Source of the DNA: Selaginella moellendorffii
Taxonomy: Eukaryota; Streptophyta; Lycopodiopsida; Selaginellales; Selaginellaceae
Assembly (NCBI RefSeq): GCF_000143415.4
Contig: NW_003314331.1
Location: 367,507-431,506 of the forward strand
DNA length: 64,000 nucleotides
Direction of reading: 5' to 3'
Of this stretch, positions 32,707 through 44,900 are shown in pieces. A program made the translations under genes and the position numbers. The notes beneath the pieces were generated by a model, which ran no database searches, was not told the origin of the DNA, and worked only from the letters and a program-made list of their open reading frames with translations. How positions within the stretch are numbered: position 1 is the stretch's first letter; the number at the start of each line of letters is the position of its first letter.

Positions 32707-33443
32707 GTATGGCGTGCTATTTGTAAATTCTTTATATTATACTTGCGCAAATGACCCACGCGTGCATATATGCATTTCAAATGGTACATGACTATAAAAC
32801 ATACATGTCATATATGTGGTATGGATGACCCATAATACATCCCATTCATTGTCTGGGTTATGGTGGAAAGGGTTGTTGGAGCTATATTGTTCAACACTAA
32901 TAGTGTTACTGTTGTTGCAAAAATGAGTGTTGCCTTCTAGAAGTTCTAAAACCTGTGGGCCTAAATCCTGCCCAAAGCAAATTTGGGCCTCCTAAGCATT
33001 CCAAAAGCCTCTCCATTCTGTTTGTCCGGGAGGAAAGCCATGAACCTTAGTCAAAAATACACAGCTAGTGATGTAGACATACATTCTAAACATTAACCTT
33101 ACCAGAGTTTCCATAATCTATCAATTTCTGAATAAGCTGACTCTTCTTCCACAACACACAAATTCTACCCCATTATTAAAACATAACCCCACAAACACAA
33201 AACAATCTGTTCAAGAGAAGAGAAAGATATATAATATAACTTATAGATACTCCAATTTGGGTATTTGGTAGATCCAATTTCCTCCAAAGTAATGATGGAA
33301 TGGCCTTTGCGAGAAAACTTCAATTAGGCAAAGGTATATTCAAGAGATTTTTAGGAAATATACTAAATATAATACATATGGACCTAGCACATGAGTTCTT
33401 TGCCCAAGTATAATATAGGGGATTTACAAATAGCACGCATGTA
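32707..33443. mobile_element. Non-autonomous DNA transposon with terminal inverted repeats
   Basis: The ends are inverted repeats of about 40 bp: left 32712-32750 (gcgtgctatttgtaaat, then tatattatacttg) and right 33401-33438 as the reverse complement, differing in a four-base middle block and a few single sites. The 0.74 kb element is AT-rich, encodes no transposase, and is absent from the matching positions of cassettes B (about 50240) and C (about 52700). The exact boundary and target-site duplication are unclear, so the superfamily is open. Confidence 0.75.
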
Positions 33444-33449
33444 CTCTCC

Positions 33450-34702
33450 ATCCCGTTCGTTGGATCGTATCGATTTCCAATATACAAGGAAAGAAAGAAT
33501 ATCCTCTCCCCGGTTGCGACCGGTCCACTTGGGCGGTGTATGCAATGTAGACACTGTTATCTTAAGACAGTTGATACTCAGTCTGAGCAAGCACTGCTTT
33601 TGTTCTATAGTATGGATCTTGGAGATCTAGCAGAGACAAATCGCAGCTCTCAGGAGCCAAGACGTTTATATGTTTCCCCATCCTTGGTCAGTTTTAAAGT
33701 GTTCCAGTTTGTTGGTCTCTACCTTAAGATCTGACGAAAAGTCAGTAATTTCTCTCGGAGAACCAGCCTTCTGCAGGTGGTAGTTGACCAATTTAAACAA
33801 AACCTCTTCAGCTGGAAGACGAAGAAGCTCTTCTATATCCTAGAAACTTTAGAATTTTCACACAGATTCATTTTTTATTACCTCTGTATCGCTTACCATC
33901 TCCGCGAGCTCTGGTGCCGCTTTCATGTTGACGCCAGAAAGGCATTGAATCTGACAAAACACTGATGCTCAGGATGAGGTGAGACTGCATAGACAAAAAC
34001 AAGATTGTTTTTGCGCATAAAATGGAAACTCTTCCAGCGATCAAATCTTCGGTTCCAATGTTCACAACCAAGCAATTGCTTTTGCAGAGTTCAAGCATAG
34101 TGTGTGATTCTCGACCTTTTCCCAAGTATTGAGATCCTTTTTCATATTGAGAGCCCTACGTTGATCAGTTTGCTGCAAGACCAGTGATTAGTTTTTCAGC
34201 GTGAAAACACGACCAGAAACTTACCAGATCAGTATACCGTCCTGAACAGCGTCAAAGAGATCATCCCTAGACGAGTCAATCGCAAGAAAGAAGGAATGTC
34301 CCCCATGGAAAGATGGCTATTAATATGATCGCTTTTTTCCTTGTGGTAGTTGATCTTTTCATGGGCTCGTTTGTGGGCTGATTTTGACGCCGCTCTTTTG
34401 AATCTCCAAGTATATCTGCAGAGACAAGAATGTTCGATTGAGAGACTTCGGAAACGATGATCGCGTTACCGACAGAAAGGCCTCATTATCCAAGCTGCTG
34501 CTCCTTTCTTTCAGTCTTGAAAGTCCATCTTTGAACTCTTTGGCGGTGATCACGTCGCTACTGCTCCCGAAAAAGCTGAGAAAAAGAAAGAAAGAACGAG
34601 GTTCCTTACCTCGGATTTGAGCGAGCGAAGCTCATTCAGCGTAAATTGGCTCGCCAAAAGAGGATCGGACACCACAACGCCCCCCCCCCCAAAGGCAGCC
34701 AT
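33450..34702 (-). pseudogene. Fimbrin copy A, 5' part (broken)
   Basis: ATG at 34702. Exon 1 (34702-34610) reads MAAFGGGG then VVVSDPLLASQFTLNELRSL; the four glycines come from a run of eleven G. Later exons give DVITAKEFKD, YLEIQKSGVKISPQTSP, DDLFDAVQDGILIC (about 34240-34285), [26 protein letters not shown] and HLQKAGSPREITDFSSD, then LNVLAPESCDLSLLDLQD. After KLINV (about 34160) bases are missing, so the frame stops at once. The exons are those of a plant fimbrin from the N-terminal region to CH domain 3. Exon 1 itself is intact. Confidence 0.85.
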
Positions 34703-34709
34703 CCCCTCA

Positions 34710-35395
34710 GCTCAGTCGCTCGGTCGCCAATTGTCTTCAAAGCATTCGGGTGGAAGGAAAGAACCACCAGCCACACCAAAATCGAGCTTTCTTCTTCGTC
34801 TCTCTGCCGTCTTTGTCGATTTCTTGTCCTTGAAAATGTCAGGATGGATTAAACCGCCAAAGCTCTGCGAGAAAAACCAGCTCCTGAGGAGTGACTTGAG
34901 ACAAAAGCAAACGCTTTGCACGTCCTGGAGTTTAATGCCGGGTACAAGGGCAAAGTTGCTCTACAGCGCTTATACTCCGCCAGCACGCTTTTCGTTAGTG
35001 TCCGAGATCATCGCAATACAGAGAAAAAGAAGAAGATTGAAAAAATCCCACCTTTGTTGACGAGCTCGAGCAATTCTCCTTCTCCTAGATCCGCAAGCGA
35101 GGCGTAGTACGTTGGATCGTAGATCGAGCCACCGAGGATCGGGTTATGGACGTCTGTCTGGCGGTCCCAGGAGTGGAAACCGGTGTGCTCTCAACGGAAG
35201 TAGCAGCGGGCTGGACAAGCCTCTAGTAGCAACTAGCGAGATTATGTGTGGCGAGAGACGGTCCTAGCCGGTTTGCAACCAAACCAGCGCCGAGAAGCTC
35301 CGCGTGAAGCCGATGATCTCCATCCATAGCGCAAGCTCCACCGAGAAGATCGCAATTCGTGGAGATCGGCCGTAACGCCTGCACGTAGAGAAAGC
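34710..35395 (-). other. Unrecognised coding-like block upstream of fimbrin A
   Basis: Minus-strand blocks in different frames: ALRPISTNCDLLGGACAMDG (about 35380), DRQTDVHNPILGGSIYDPTY then YASLADLGEGELLELVNK (35175-35060) and RRKLDFGVAGGSFLPPECF (about 34780-34720). The same blocks occur on the plus strand at 50760-51445. They look like exons of one protein, but I cannot place it. An acceptor-like acgtgcag precedes the first block. Confidence 0.4.
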
Positions 35396-35525
35396 TCTTT
35401 AGAATCTTAGAATAAGGAAACTCTCGAGGAGAAACAAAACACTGTAAAGCACGAGTGGACAACTCTCTTAGATTAAAGAACAACAAAACATGAAAGGAGC
35501 AAACCAAGAAGAAACAGAAACTTAC

Positions 35526-35851
35526 CTGATCTCATAGGAGAAGAAAATAAACCAAAGTATGTCGAGAAGCAAGGCACACACTAGCAATGCGGCATAAGTG
35601 CGGCCAAGGTGACTCCCACTCTCAATCGCCACAAGAGCAAACAACGCGATCGCTAGATTTGCAAGCAAGTGTAGAGTGTGCCGAGGGGGCCGATCAGCGC
35701 ACACTGCGGCAGCAGAAGATTACAAGTGGATGAAATTGGGATGGATCTGACCTGAAGTAAATGGATGGAAGGGACAATAAATTACCTGGACATATTGCAA
35801 AATCACCGCTAGCGACTGCACATCCTGAATGCAGTCGACGAGCCAGCGCAT
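35526..35851 (-). pseudogene. Small multi-span membrane protein, partial, frameshifted
   Basis: Exon 1 (35851-35786) reads MRWLVDCIQDVQSLAVILQY then VQ, with a good donor. Exon 2 (35703-35526) starts CALIGPLGTLYTC in phase, but the clearly coding continuation LLANLAIALFALVAIE, LGRTYAALLVCALLLDILWF is in another frame, so bases were lost near 35670. The two hydrophobic helices recall a plant family related to ATRAP-type four-helix proteins (weak recollection). No further exon of that family follows the donor at 35525; the next acceptor belongs to the unrecognised block. Confidence 0.42.
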
Positions 35852-35889
35852 AGCTCCGCCCCGAAAACCCAGAAATGGCGAGCATTGTT

Positions 35890-37630
35890 CAAAAGGTCTT
35901 AACTTTAAATGTCACTTTTGAAAAGAGATGACGAACTACTTCCTCGGGTCTTCCCGATCAGCTATGGTGGAATTCCGTGAAGTGGTGCTATGGAAAGCCA
36001 TACCTCGATTACCTTCATAGCTAGTGCTTACAAAAGTTGTAAACAGCTTGATATATTTAGGAGATATTCAAGCTGAAGAGTGTGTTCAGCAAAGAAAGAG
36101 AGCCTGGAATCATATCAGTTATCTAGAAATATCCAAATTCTGGATGTGATTTCCTAGCATGGAGATCAATAGCTTTTACAAAGGTTGTCTGCCTAGAGGT
36201 TGAACTCTTGAGCTTGACTGACAATCTACTCAAGTTCAACTTCTGTATGCAGTTTTGTGTTTGCCACACTACACCAAAGCTAACATGAAGTTTTCAAAAG
36301 TTACACCAAAGCCAACATAAAATTCTCAAAAGTTACATGTGTCAAGGATGACCATGCAAAGTCAATTGTTACTGTCCAGCAGTTGTAAGGTGATCAATCT
36401 TTCAAACCAATCCATTAAAAAACAAAACTTGATCCAAAGATGAATTATACGCCTAGACATGGATTATAATGTTTTAGGATGCATCCTCTTCTTATCCTGA
36501 TTTATTTCTGCTAATAGTATTATGTAGCTGTTCATCACATCAGTCTAACACACTGAATCTAACTCAAATAAATTTTCTTTAGATGAAAAGTTATTTTACT
36601 GTGAATGCTTATTCTAATAAATTTGACTAATTACAAAAGTAAATAGCAAATAGATTGCAAGAACTTCTGTCTGAAATTGTTTTGGCAACAACTATATTTC
36701 CAATAACATGTCCATGATCCTCCTTTTTTGATCTAGCCTTCATTATGTTACTTGTTTTGTTTTTATTTTTAGAAATTTTTACAATTCCTTGTGCTAGTGG
36801 CATTTGGATCTTGTTAGATCGTCAAAAGAAACATTGATTACAACCACTCTTATTTTCCCAGACTTGTGACATGATGACATACTCTTCAAGTTTTGGTATT
36901 GATCTCAAGGTCACAAGTGAAATTTAGCAGAAGGTTTGCTGTGGAGATCTTGGAAAGTACCCTAGCATAACAATTGAAAATGTAAGTAGCTTAGCGACAG
37001 TAACAAGCCTCAAATTTGTAAGGTAGTTAATTTTTGCATTTTGTAGAGCAATTGTTATTTTCCTTCTTGATGGAAAGATAAAAATTACAATGGTCCTTCA
37101 TTGTGCAAGATAAAACTTAATTTATACTTTCCAATATAAAGATATTTATATATAAAAAAACACTTTTAATACAACTAATTCAATCACACAAAATCCTTCT
37201 TTCCTTCTTTTGATGCTATACATCATAAATATGCCCTTAAATTTGCACCCTGGAAAAATATATTTACTTTGTATTTGAAGAATAAGTTCTAATTTGCCCT
37301 GCCACTTGAAGGACATATTCAATTTTCACCTTGCACTAATGAAGTACAAAAATATTTTAATGTTGCTACTTGCAAGGTAAAGCAAATTTATATATTACAG
37401 TATGGATAATATTTTATCAAATATTATTAAAAATATTATAAGAATATCTTGGTGTCAAATTAATGAAGTCAATGTGAATAGAAAATGAGAAAGCAACAGC
37501 AATGATAAAAATAATATAAGATTGAAGCATTTTTTACTATTGCTAATGGGAGGGAGAAAAGACAGATATATCAACAAAATATGGCAAAACAAAAATTTCA
37601 TGATTCCTTTTTCGGTGAAAGACTTAAAAT
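35890..37630. other. AT-rich intergenic DNA
   Basis: No gene. The part from about 36230 to 36870 has a diverged direct copy at about 40220-40690 (e.g. gaagttttcaaaagtt, gaccatgcaaag, tcctgattta), which ties this spacer to the same duplication history as the gene blocks around it. Confidence 0.5.
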
Positions 37631-37639
37631 TATGATCTC

Positions 37640-38110
37640 CACCGTTACCTGAAAGTATATTCCGTTGAAGACCGTTCTGGTTTCACTTCGTGTTCATTGA
37701 ATCCCCAAACCATTTCCAATGACTCTCCTTCTGCGTGCAATATCCATATGGTGACACGCAGCAGCGGCTGGCAGCAAGTGCCGTTCGAGACGATGAGCAA
37801 AAACCGGTTGCCATACGTTCTCTTGTCAAATGCCTTGAAAAGAGGATGAGATGTTTCTATTTTCGCCAAAGCTGGACAGTCTTCATTGCTTGGATTTAGA
37901 TAGATGGCTTCAGTCAGTGATCGATGATGAGGTGAAAAGGCTGATCCAAAGTCCGGATACATTGAAACGAATTTTCTCCCTTGAGAAGCTTTACTTTTGC
38001 TATTAGAACCAGATGAAAAAGATGTCTCGTTAGGCAATTCATCTTCAAAGAATCATCACCTGCTTGAGATTCCCAACCTCGGCATATGCCACACCCATGG
38101 GTGTGATATC
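37640..38110. pseudogene. PPR-like fragments, second copy
   Basis: Copy of 27605-28140. The plus strand keeps a YVLLSNALKRG-like piece near 37815, but the RLARAGQLNEV segment is deleted. The minus strand keeps GVAYAEVGNLKQ (about 38060-38110) and a 130-residue open frame below it that resembles nothing known. Both copies are non-functional. Confidence 0.45.
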
Positions 38111-38933
38111 GAGAACATTAACAGCTCCATCGCGGCTACAGAGTTACCGCTGTATGTGTATGTGGCTAACATGGAGTTCCACGAGACAACAGATTTGTTT
38201 GGCATTCTGTTGAATAGAAACTGATCAAGTCCAAGCTAAAATGCATTCCGAGACGTGGTATCATATCAAAAACAATTATCTCAAACCTTGCTGCTGACCA
38301 AATTGGATGTATGCAAAGAATGGATATCACGCTGTGAAACGGAATGGATTCAAACAGTTGCTGGGCGTAGCCATCACATTACATTCCAGACATCCTTGTG
38401 TGGGATTTGGCCGAAGGGGCATTACATGTTATTTGGTATTTGAAAACTCACAACAATGGCAAGCCTCCCGTCATCTTAAACAGCTGCATACGTCCTGGAT
38501 CTATCCCAGCACAAGAGATTGCTCCAAAGTACGTCCATTCCATGTTGCTTCCCCAGCCACTGATTGCGAAAACAAAGGGCGGGAAAGTCCGAAGCAAACT
38601 CTACAATTTTTGTTCCTCTCATGCAGTACTGTGCCTCCGTGTCTGGCTTGCGTAGCCCAAAGACTCGATAGAGCAGCTTGCATTAAGCGAGAAGGAACGC
38701 GAGGCTAACCAAGACGCCGCCTCATGGCAAAGATAATTCATGCGTCAAGACCCCACAAAGACTATCGATAGATAGATATGCAGCCCAAAAACTCGGATAC
38801 CACAGCTCGGTCTCCCGTATAATTCGGACAGACGCGCGTTATTCTACGCGTTTGGAGAATTCCACGCATTTGACGTTCGATGACACATTCTTCCATACAC
38901 TCCGGAATCAAGATGGCAAATTCAAAATTTCCC
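38111..38933. other. Second copy of the 28.1-28.6 kb spacer
   Basis: Same order of sequence as 28141-28574, with an additional insert at about 38180-38460 and an extra cgcgttattctacgcgtttgg motif near 38835. No intact gene. Confidence 0.5.
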
Positions 38934-39994
38934 ATGGAGGAGATCCGGGAGCTGTGCCGATAAAGCTCGCCAGGGCCAAGCAAATCCTAGAAAAACACTC
39001 CTACATTCAAGGCCCCAACAATCCATCCTCGCGAGGAAGAATTCGTTGTCCAATTCTTCTACTGGATGCAATAGTTCGCTTCCAAGAGGTCCGCGAGGAT
39101 GAATTCGGCCTCCAGTTCTACTTCCGCCTCCATCCCCCAGATCGACTACTCGGCGCCGGCAGCGCGATCCTCCAATGTCGGGGATCCAAATGATCCCCTC
39201 TTCGACGACCATACATGGCGGCCGTGCCCTTGCATCCAGCTCGACACCAGGAACCAGATACGCATCACGATCCCGGCATCGATCCAGCACAAAGTCCGCG
39301 AGCAGCGCGTGGCAATCTCACTGGTGATCGTGCCCAGCGTCCGCAACACGCCCGCCAACGTGGATGTGGAGCCGGATCAAGACCCTCTCGGTGGGCGTGC
39401 TCTTGATGGACGTGCTCAAGAACAAGGAGGCGCTGGGTTTCTACCCCTACCGGATCAGATTCTCGATCGAGCCACTGCTGGGCGATCCCAGTGCCGTCGC
39501 GATCACTCTACACGCGCAGGATCAGTGGAGCTGGGGAGAGGATCTGGGGAATGGAATACGAGGAATCGACAGAGACGGGGATGATCAGCGCTGGCGGGGA
39601 GGAGTCTGGGAACACGGCGGTGTTTGAGTGGAGGCTCTTGCGATAGAGCCACAATGGGGTGAGGTACAACGCGAACAAGCCACACTCTGGACTGGGCTTA
39701 TCTACCAAGTCTCTCAAGGTCCGTCCTCCATATAGCCATAGCCATCTCAATCTCAGTGGATCTCTCTCTTTTCTTCCAGGCCCCATTTCCAGGAGGAAGC
39801 ACAGGAATCAACGATGTCATGTGGCCTCTACACTCGAGCGTGAGATCAAAGTTTCCGCTCCAATTCAAGTTCCAGTTGGAGGTGGGAATGCATCTGCTGT
39901 GGTTTGTGGGCACGTACCGGCTGCTCCGAGTGGCCAAATGGACTAGCGAGGCATTTGAGTTTCATCACGAGTTTCTAGTCAATCCACCGTCCTG
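38934..39994 (+). pseudogene. Family X, type 1, copy 3 (broken)
   Basis: ATG 38934 starts MEEIRELCR and stops at once (TAA at 38961). Later blocks QIDYSAPAARSSNV, CPCIQLDTRNQIRITIPASI, VAISLVIVPSVRNTPANVDV, LLMDVLKNKEALGFYPYRIR, SWGEDLGNGI and, after a short intron-like gap ending in ttcttccag, FPLQFKFQLEVGMHLLWFVG lie in three frames. It is the least shortened of the type 1 copies but has an early stop and several frame changes. Confidence 0.62.
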
Positions 39995-41399
39995 AAAGTG
40001 TTCATTGGAAACAAAAAAATCAAGTGGAATATAGAAAATGTCCTAATTTCTCTAGGACGGGGATTGCCACTTCATGGAGGACGAGATCACACCGTCATGG
40101 TGGCTCTAGATGTAATTAATCACACCGTTGGCGGAGCAAGAGAGCTTAACAATGATCGATTCGTCCCAAAAACACCAAGGGTGAGAGATATTGCAAAGCT
40201 TCATGTCCCTTTGTCTGCTTAGAGCTTGAGTTTGCTCGTGAAGTTTTCAAAAGTTCGAGGACGACCATGCAAAGCGCTGGTCAATCTCGATCACTCTCTT
40301 AGACCGATCCATTGAAAGACAAAGTTGCATCGTCCCTGATCATGATGTTTCAAGATTCATCCTGATTTACTTTCTTTAATGGTTTCATGTAGTTGTTGAA
40401 TCGCTACATAAATTTTCCTTTTTTTGCATGAAATTTTATTTTGCTGTGAATGCTTTTTGTGACTGATTACAAAAGTAAATAGGACTAGCAGAAAATTACA
40501 AATTCGCAAGAACTCCAAAGAAATTTTGGTGGCAACTACATTTCCAAAAACATGCCCAAAATCGTTCACCATGTAGCTTGTTTTTGTTTTTTTTCATGCC
40601 AGTGGCACTTGTCTTGGAAACATTGACTACAACCATGCCTCCATGCAAATCTCCGATTTGTGACACGACCACATGTTTTGGTATGGATAACATCTTGATA
40701 ACATTTTGGTGACATCTATTCTTGGCTTATATCGAGAGAATTGTCGTCCAGTAAACCATGTCGCAGCAAGGAGCAAAATCGAACAAACATTTTGCTTCCT
40801 TAAGGTACATCGAACAGGTCCATCATGCACGCACATGCGACGGGTGATCACGAGATTAAAGGCATCCCTGTCGATCCGAGCCGAGCTCGATCGAGGCTGG
40901 TGCGAGTCCTGATGGACCAAACTGCGAGATTTATTTATTTCCAGCGCTTGCGCGATGGGCCCGCTATGTATGAACTCGACAATGTACAAAGCCGTGCTTC
41001 TCTCCACGGTGGAGAGGTCTCCTGCTCGTCACGTCCATGGTTTCAAACTCGTTCCATCGAAGCAACAGTATAGCTGCATTCTTTGCTTTGGCTACTTCCA
41101 GCAACCCGAGGAGCTCACTTTCTTGCTGACTTGAGAGATTGGGTCTGCGCTTGCCGGCAAGATCACAGCGCTACCGTTAACTTTCGAGCTGCGGGACAAG
41201 TGTGATCGATCCCCAGGACTCAGCTCGTTATGTTTTGCTTGCTACAACTCGAGAGGTTGATAAAGTACAAATTTCTTCCATAAAATTGTGTATACAGAAT
41301 TTCAAGTACATACATAGAAGATGGGCTCAAATGTTCTTACTTGAGCACCCACCTTTCTTGAGCGAATTTTTAAATGCGGGATCATGCTAATAATCCAAA
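39995..41399. other. Spacer with a diverged copy of 36.2-36.9 kb
   Basis: About 40220-40690 is the direct relative of 36230-36870. The GC-richer part at 40780-41240 has open stretches but no recognisable family. No RNA gene seen. Confidence 0.4.
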
Positions 41400-41990
41400 C
41401 ACCCGCGGACGACATTAAATTGAGACGGAAGGTGGTGTCCAACTACTACATCTTGAAATGGGCCAACAATAAAGTGAGGCGCTCAGGCAAGGAGAGCCGT
41501 ATGGAGAGTTTCATGGTACAAACTTTGCTGTGAACTAATGTTTGCCAAGACACAAGTGGAACTGGAACTTACAGGACAAGAGCTTATCATCTGGCATCTT
41601 CTTCCTTGGTCTTCTCTGGGCTGTAGAACCACGCGTTGCAAACTGGCAGCTCATGACCAAAGGAGTAACAGGCAAGTAAACGAACTTAGCCCGTCCAAAT
41701 TAATCGATATAATCTTATGAATTGCAGATGATGAGAAGAAACAAAACGTGGTGTACGTGATCAGTGTGGACAGGAAGCTCAGTTGCAGCGTATTCTTGCT
41801 GTGGGATGACATTGTCGAGGTAGTTTTATTTTTTCGTTTTCCAGTGAGGGATTTCTTTGTTATTTGCTTTCGCAGGTGAGACCCAAGATGGTGATGATCT
41901 TCGTAGCCACCGTGATGCTGTAGAGTCTGGGCGAGAAGGCTAAAAAAGCTGCCAATACAGCTGTTGTTGTTGGGCTCCACAACAAAGTCT
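41400..41990 (+). pseudogene. Fimbrin fragment D (C-terminal part)
   Basis: Plus-strand blocks YYILKWANNKVRRSGKESRM (about 41436), [32 protein letters not shown] then [12 protein letters not shown], and after an intron ending in tttcgcag KMVMIFVATVML. This matches the last CH domain of plant fimbrin. The Trp codon after VML is TAG (about 41921). It is the most diverged fimbrin copy and retains a segment (ILKWANNKV) missing from A, B and C. Confidence 0.8.
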
Positions 41991-44900
41991 CTTCATTTCG
42001 TTTCTCCTTTGATTTTTTCATTGTAAAGAAGAATTCTTTGTAATACTCGCGTTCTTCCTCAATCATAGTGCATTTTTTCCTTTGGTTTCTAGCACGATTG
42101 CTTGTGCGAGTGTTTCTGCTCCAGAGTTTCCTAGCGGCCAGCCACAGGGACGAGGAGATGGATGTGGAACCAAGTGCATTTTTCCTCCTAAACGAGGAGA
42201 TGGATGTGCGGGACTTGACACTTCTTAGCGTGAGTGAGGTAAGATAGAAAAAATGAGAAGAAGAAGAAAGAGATAATTCCTCTTTTGTCATTATTGCAAG
42301 TACTAGAAATTGCCCAACAAGAAGCTGGCGAGTTGGCAAGGTGAAGTTCTCAAAAAAAAAAAAATCTGAGCCAAAAGACAAATACATTAGCCAAGAGTTT
42401 TATGACAGCTTGAAGCATAGCTCTAGTTCTCCTGCAGTGTTTTATATAAGAGAATTGTAGTTGTAGAAAGAGACATAAAGAATTTCTCACTGGAACTACT
42501 CTAGTGACTATAGCTGGGATAACATTGATCTCATAGCCGACCTAGAGGTGTTTACATAAAATCAAAAGTTCAAAGTCATCCAGTAAAATGAATGCTTTCA
42601 ATTGCGCTCGCCCAACCATGGCAGTATGGCTACCATCGTGAGAGCCAACTTCAGATATGTCGATCTTACCTATTCCTAACTAGGGCGTCTTACAAAGATG
42701 AGCAGAAAATTCTTGTGCAGCATATGAAAGATCCAAGCAGGCTCTCCAATTCTATAAGCACCAGCCATCCATTGCTAATCCAGCCCTAAAGAAAAATAGG
42801 ATGGATAAGACCCTACACACAGCATATGCATGAGCCAAGCTTTATATATCCAACATTGCAAAGGACGATCACTTGATATACCCATTCATAAATCCTATGC
42901 TTGAGCAATGCAAGCTCTTGGGCCTCCATCTCTAGTGCCCGGCACTACTTCTTTTTCTGCAAACTTTGAGGCTGCAATAAAGAAAAGAAACCTGGAGCAA
43001 GCAAAACTTTTGTGTCAAGGAGTTGTGATAAAACAAAATTCCTTGGCTGCAAGGGCAGAGTAGGAGGGGCTGTGGTAGAACAAGAGTTTTTCCCTTCTCG
43101 GCTACAACTTCCTAGTATTGCCCAGCAAATGCTGGATGAGTACAAAAATTAGTAATTTTATACAATTTTTTTCTTCTGATATTTTTATACACACACAACT
43201 AATATATTACCAAAGTGTAAAAACTGAATTACTATGTAAATATTATTGATAAAGATATTATATGCAGTATTACTTGGGAAAATGGATATATTTAGAATAC
43301 TAAGATTTTAAGAAACTTAATACTCAACCCAGAAAAAATTGAAACAAAATTGCTAAGAATGAGTTTTTTATAGATATAAGAAAAATATATTTAGTACACT
43401 TCTAGAGAAAAACAATAAAATAAGAATTACGAAAAATTAATTTTATTAATTAGATGTTACATGTAAAGTATGTTTTTTATTTGGGATATAAAAACATTTA
43501 GAATCCTAAAATATTAAGGAAACTAATATATTACTACCCAAACTCATAGAAATGTAAAAAAGAACTACTAATATTAATTATCATTAATTAAGGAAGCATT
43601 ATTTAATTACTATGTGTTGGAATATTTAAGAACATTAATATATTACTCAGACCCAAACATAACCTAAAATTAAAAAATTATAAATAACCCTTAAACTCAA
43701 ACACTTAAAAATAGAATCTAAATAAATTAATTTAATTTTAAGTAATATAGATTTAGTAAAGAATTACTTTGCCATGTGTTTTTCTTAGAATATAGAACAA
43801 TAAAACTACTACCCAGACCCAAGTAAATCTAAGAAAAGAAATACAAAAAAATCTATAAATTCAAAACCTGATATTCTATGTTTGTAAGATTTATGAAGGT
43901 GTTTAATTTGTTTGTATTAAGACTAAGCTAACCCACACCTTGAGCATGCTGTAATTGCTGGATCAATACATCCACAGCTTAGGGGCAACTCTATCTATCA
44001 ACTAAACATATACATAAAAAAGAAAATTGTAAGACAGTGTAAGTGCCATCTTAATTATACTAACTGATTGAGGCAAGTTTAAGTCAAAATGAATTTTAAT
44101 CATAGTATCCAAGCTAGGAAACTATATTCTTGGCCCAATGGTTTTGCCACCTAAGTAACATCTCCTGTACAATCACCAGCAGACTCAGCAGCCATGCCCT
44201 ACGAGAACCCCAAGAGCTGTTATTGTGCCCACACAATCCCTCACAAGAGTTTTCCAGGAGCCAAAAAAAATTGATAAGCCATGCAGGAGGGCCATAGACC
44301 CACAGCAAGGAACATTTTTTATCGCCTATTGTCCATGGCTTATGCCTCAGCAATTCTTTACCCCAACATCCAGCCTCCACCCACAACCGGAGGAAGGTGG
44401 AACAACGAAAGAGGTTGTGCTTACCCTGACTTTGATCAACCATGGTGGACTTGACACTCTTAGCCTTCTGCTTCTGGAACTCTTGCGCGAGCGAGCAAAA
44501 GCAGTGGGAGAAAAAATCTTGGCTCCACGATCTAGGCAGCTTGTCCTTCTCCCAGAGCTTGGTTCTGTAGTGCGTAGAGAGGCAGCAATATAGCCCAGCA
44601 GTGCAAAGCAAGCAATACAAGAGCCTGTTAAACAAGCACACTGAGAAAATGAGTGCGATAACCATCTACAAACTTGTAGTGTTACTAGGCTCTGAAAGCC
44701 TGAGCACACTTACCAAAAGCTCCAAAAGGAAGCCATCTATCATAATGGATTGTGGTTATTTTAAGTAATATATATTATTAAACAAAGAATATTAATGATC
44801 ATCTCATTTTAAACCACTCTTTTGCACGCTTTAAAGCCATAAAACAATTTTAACTTTCCTGTTGAAAATGAAACTTTTAAATAATAATACTATTAGTATT

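Larger units (their letters stand above)
30100..35510. repeat. Cassette A (type 2 gene / fimbrin / Cys-rich gene)
   Basis: The order of parts is: type 2 gene (+), fimbrin 3' part (-), opposite-strand exon (+), Cys-rich gene (-), TIR element, fimbrin 5' part (-), unrecognised coding-like block (-). The same order recurs at 47740-50735 (B, lacking the fimbrin 5' part) and, inverted, at 50736-55190 (C). Similarity is obvious by eye over long runs. Confidence 0.9.

Noticed and set aside
41860-42387. 175-codon minus-strand frame
   Set aside because: Shadow opposite the fimbrin D remnant plus Ser/Lys-rich low-complexity DNA.
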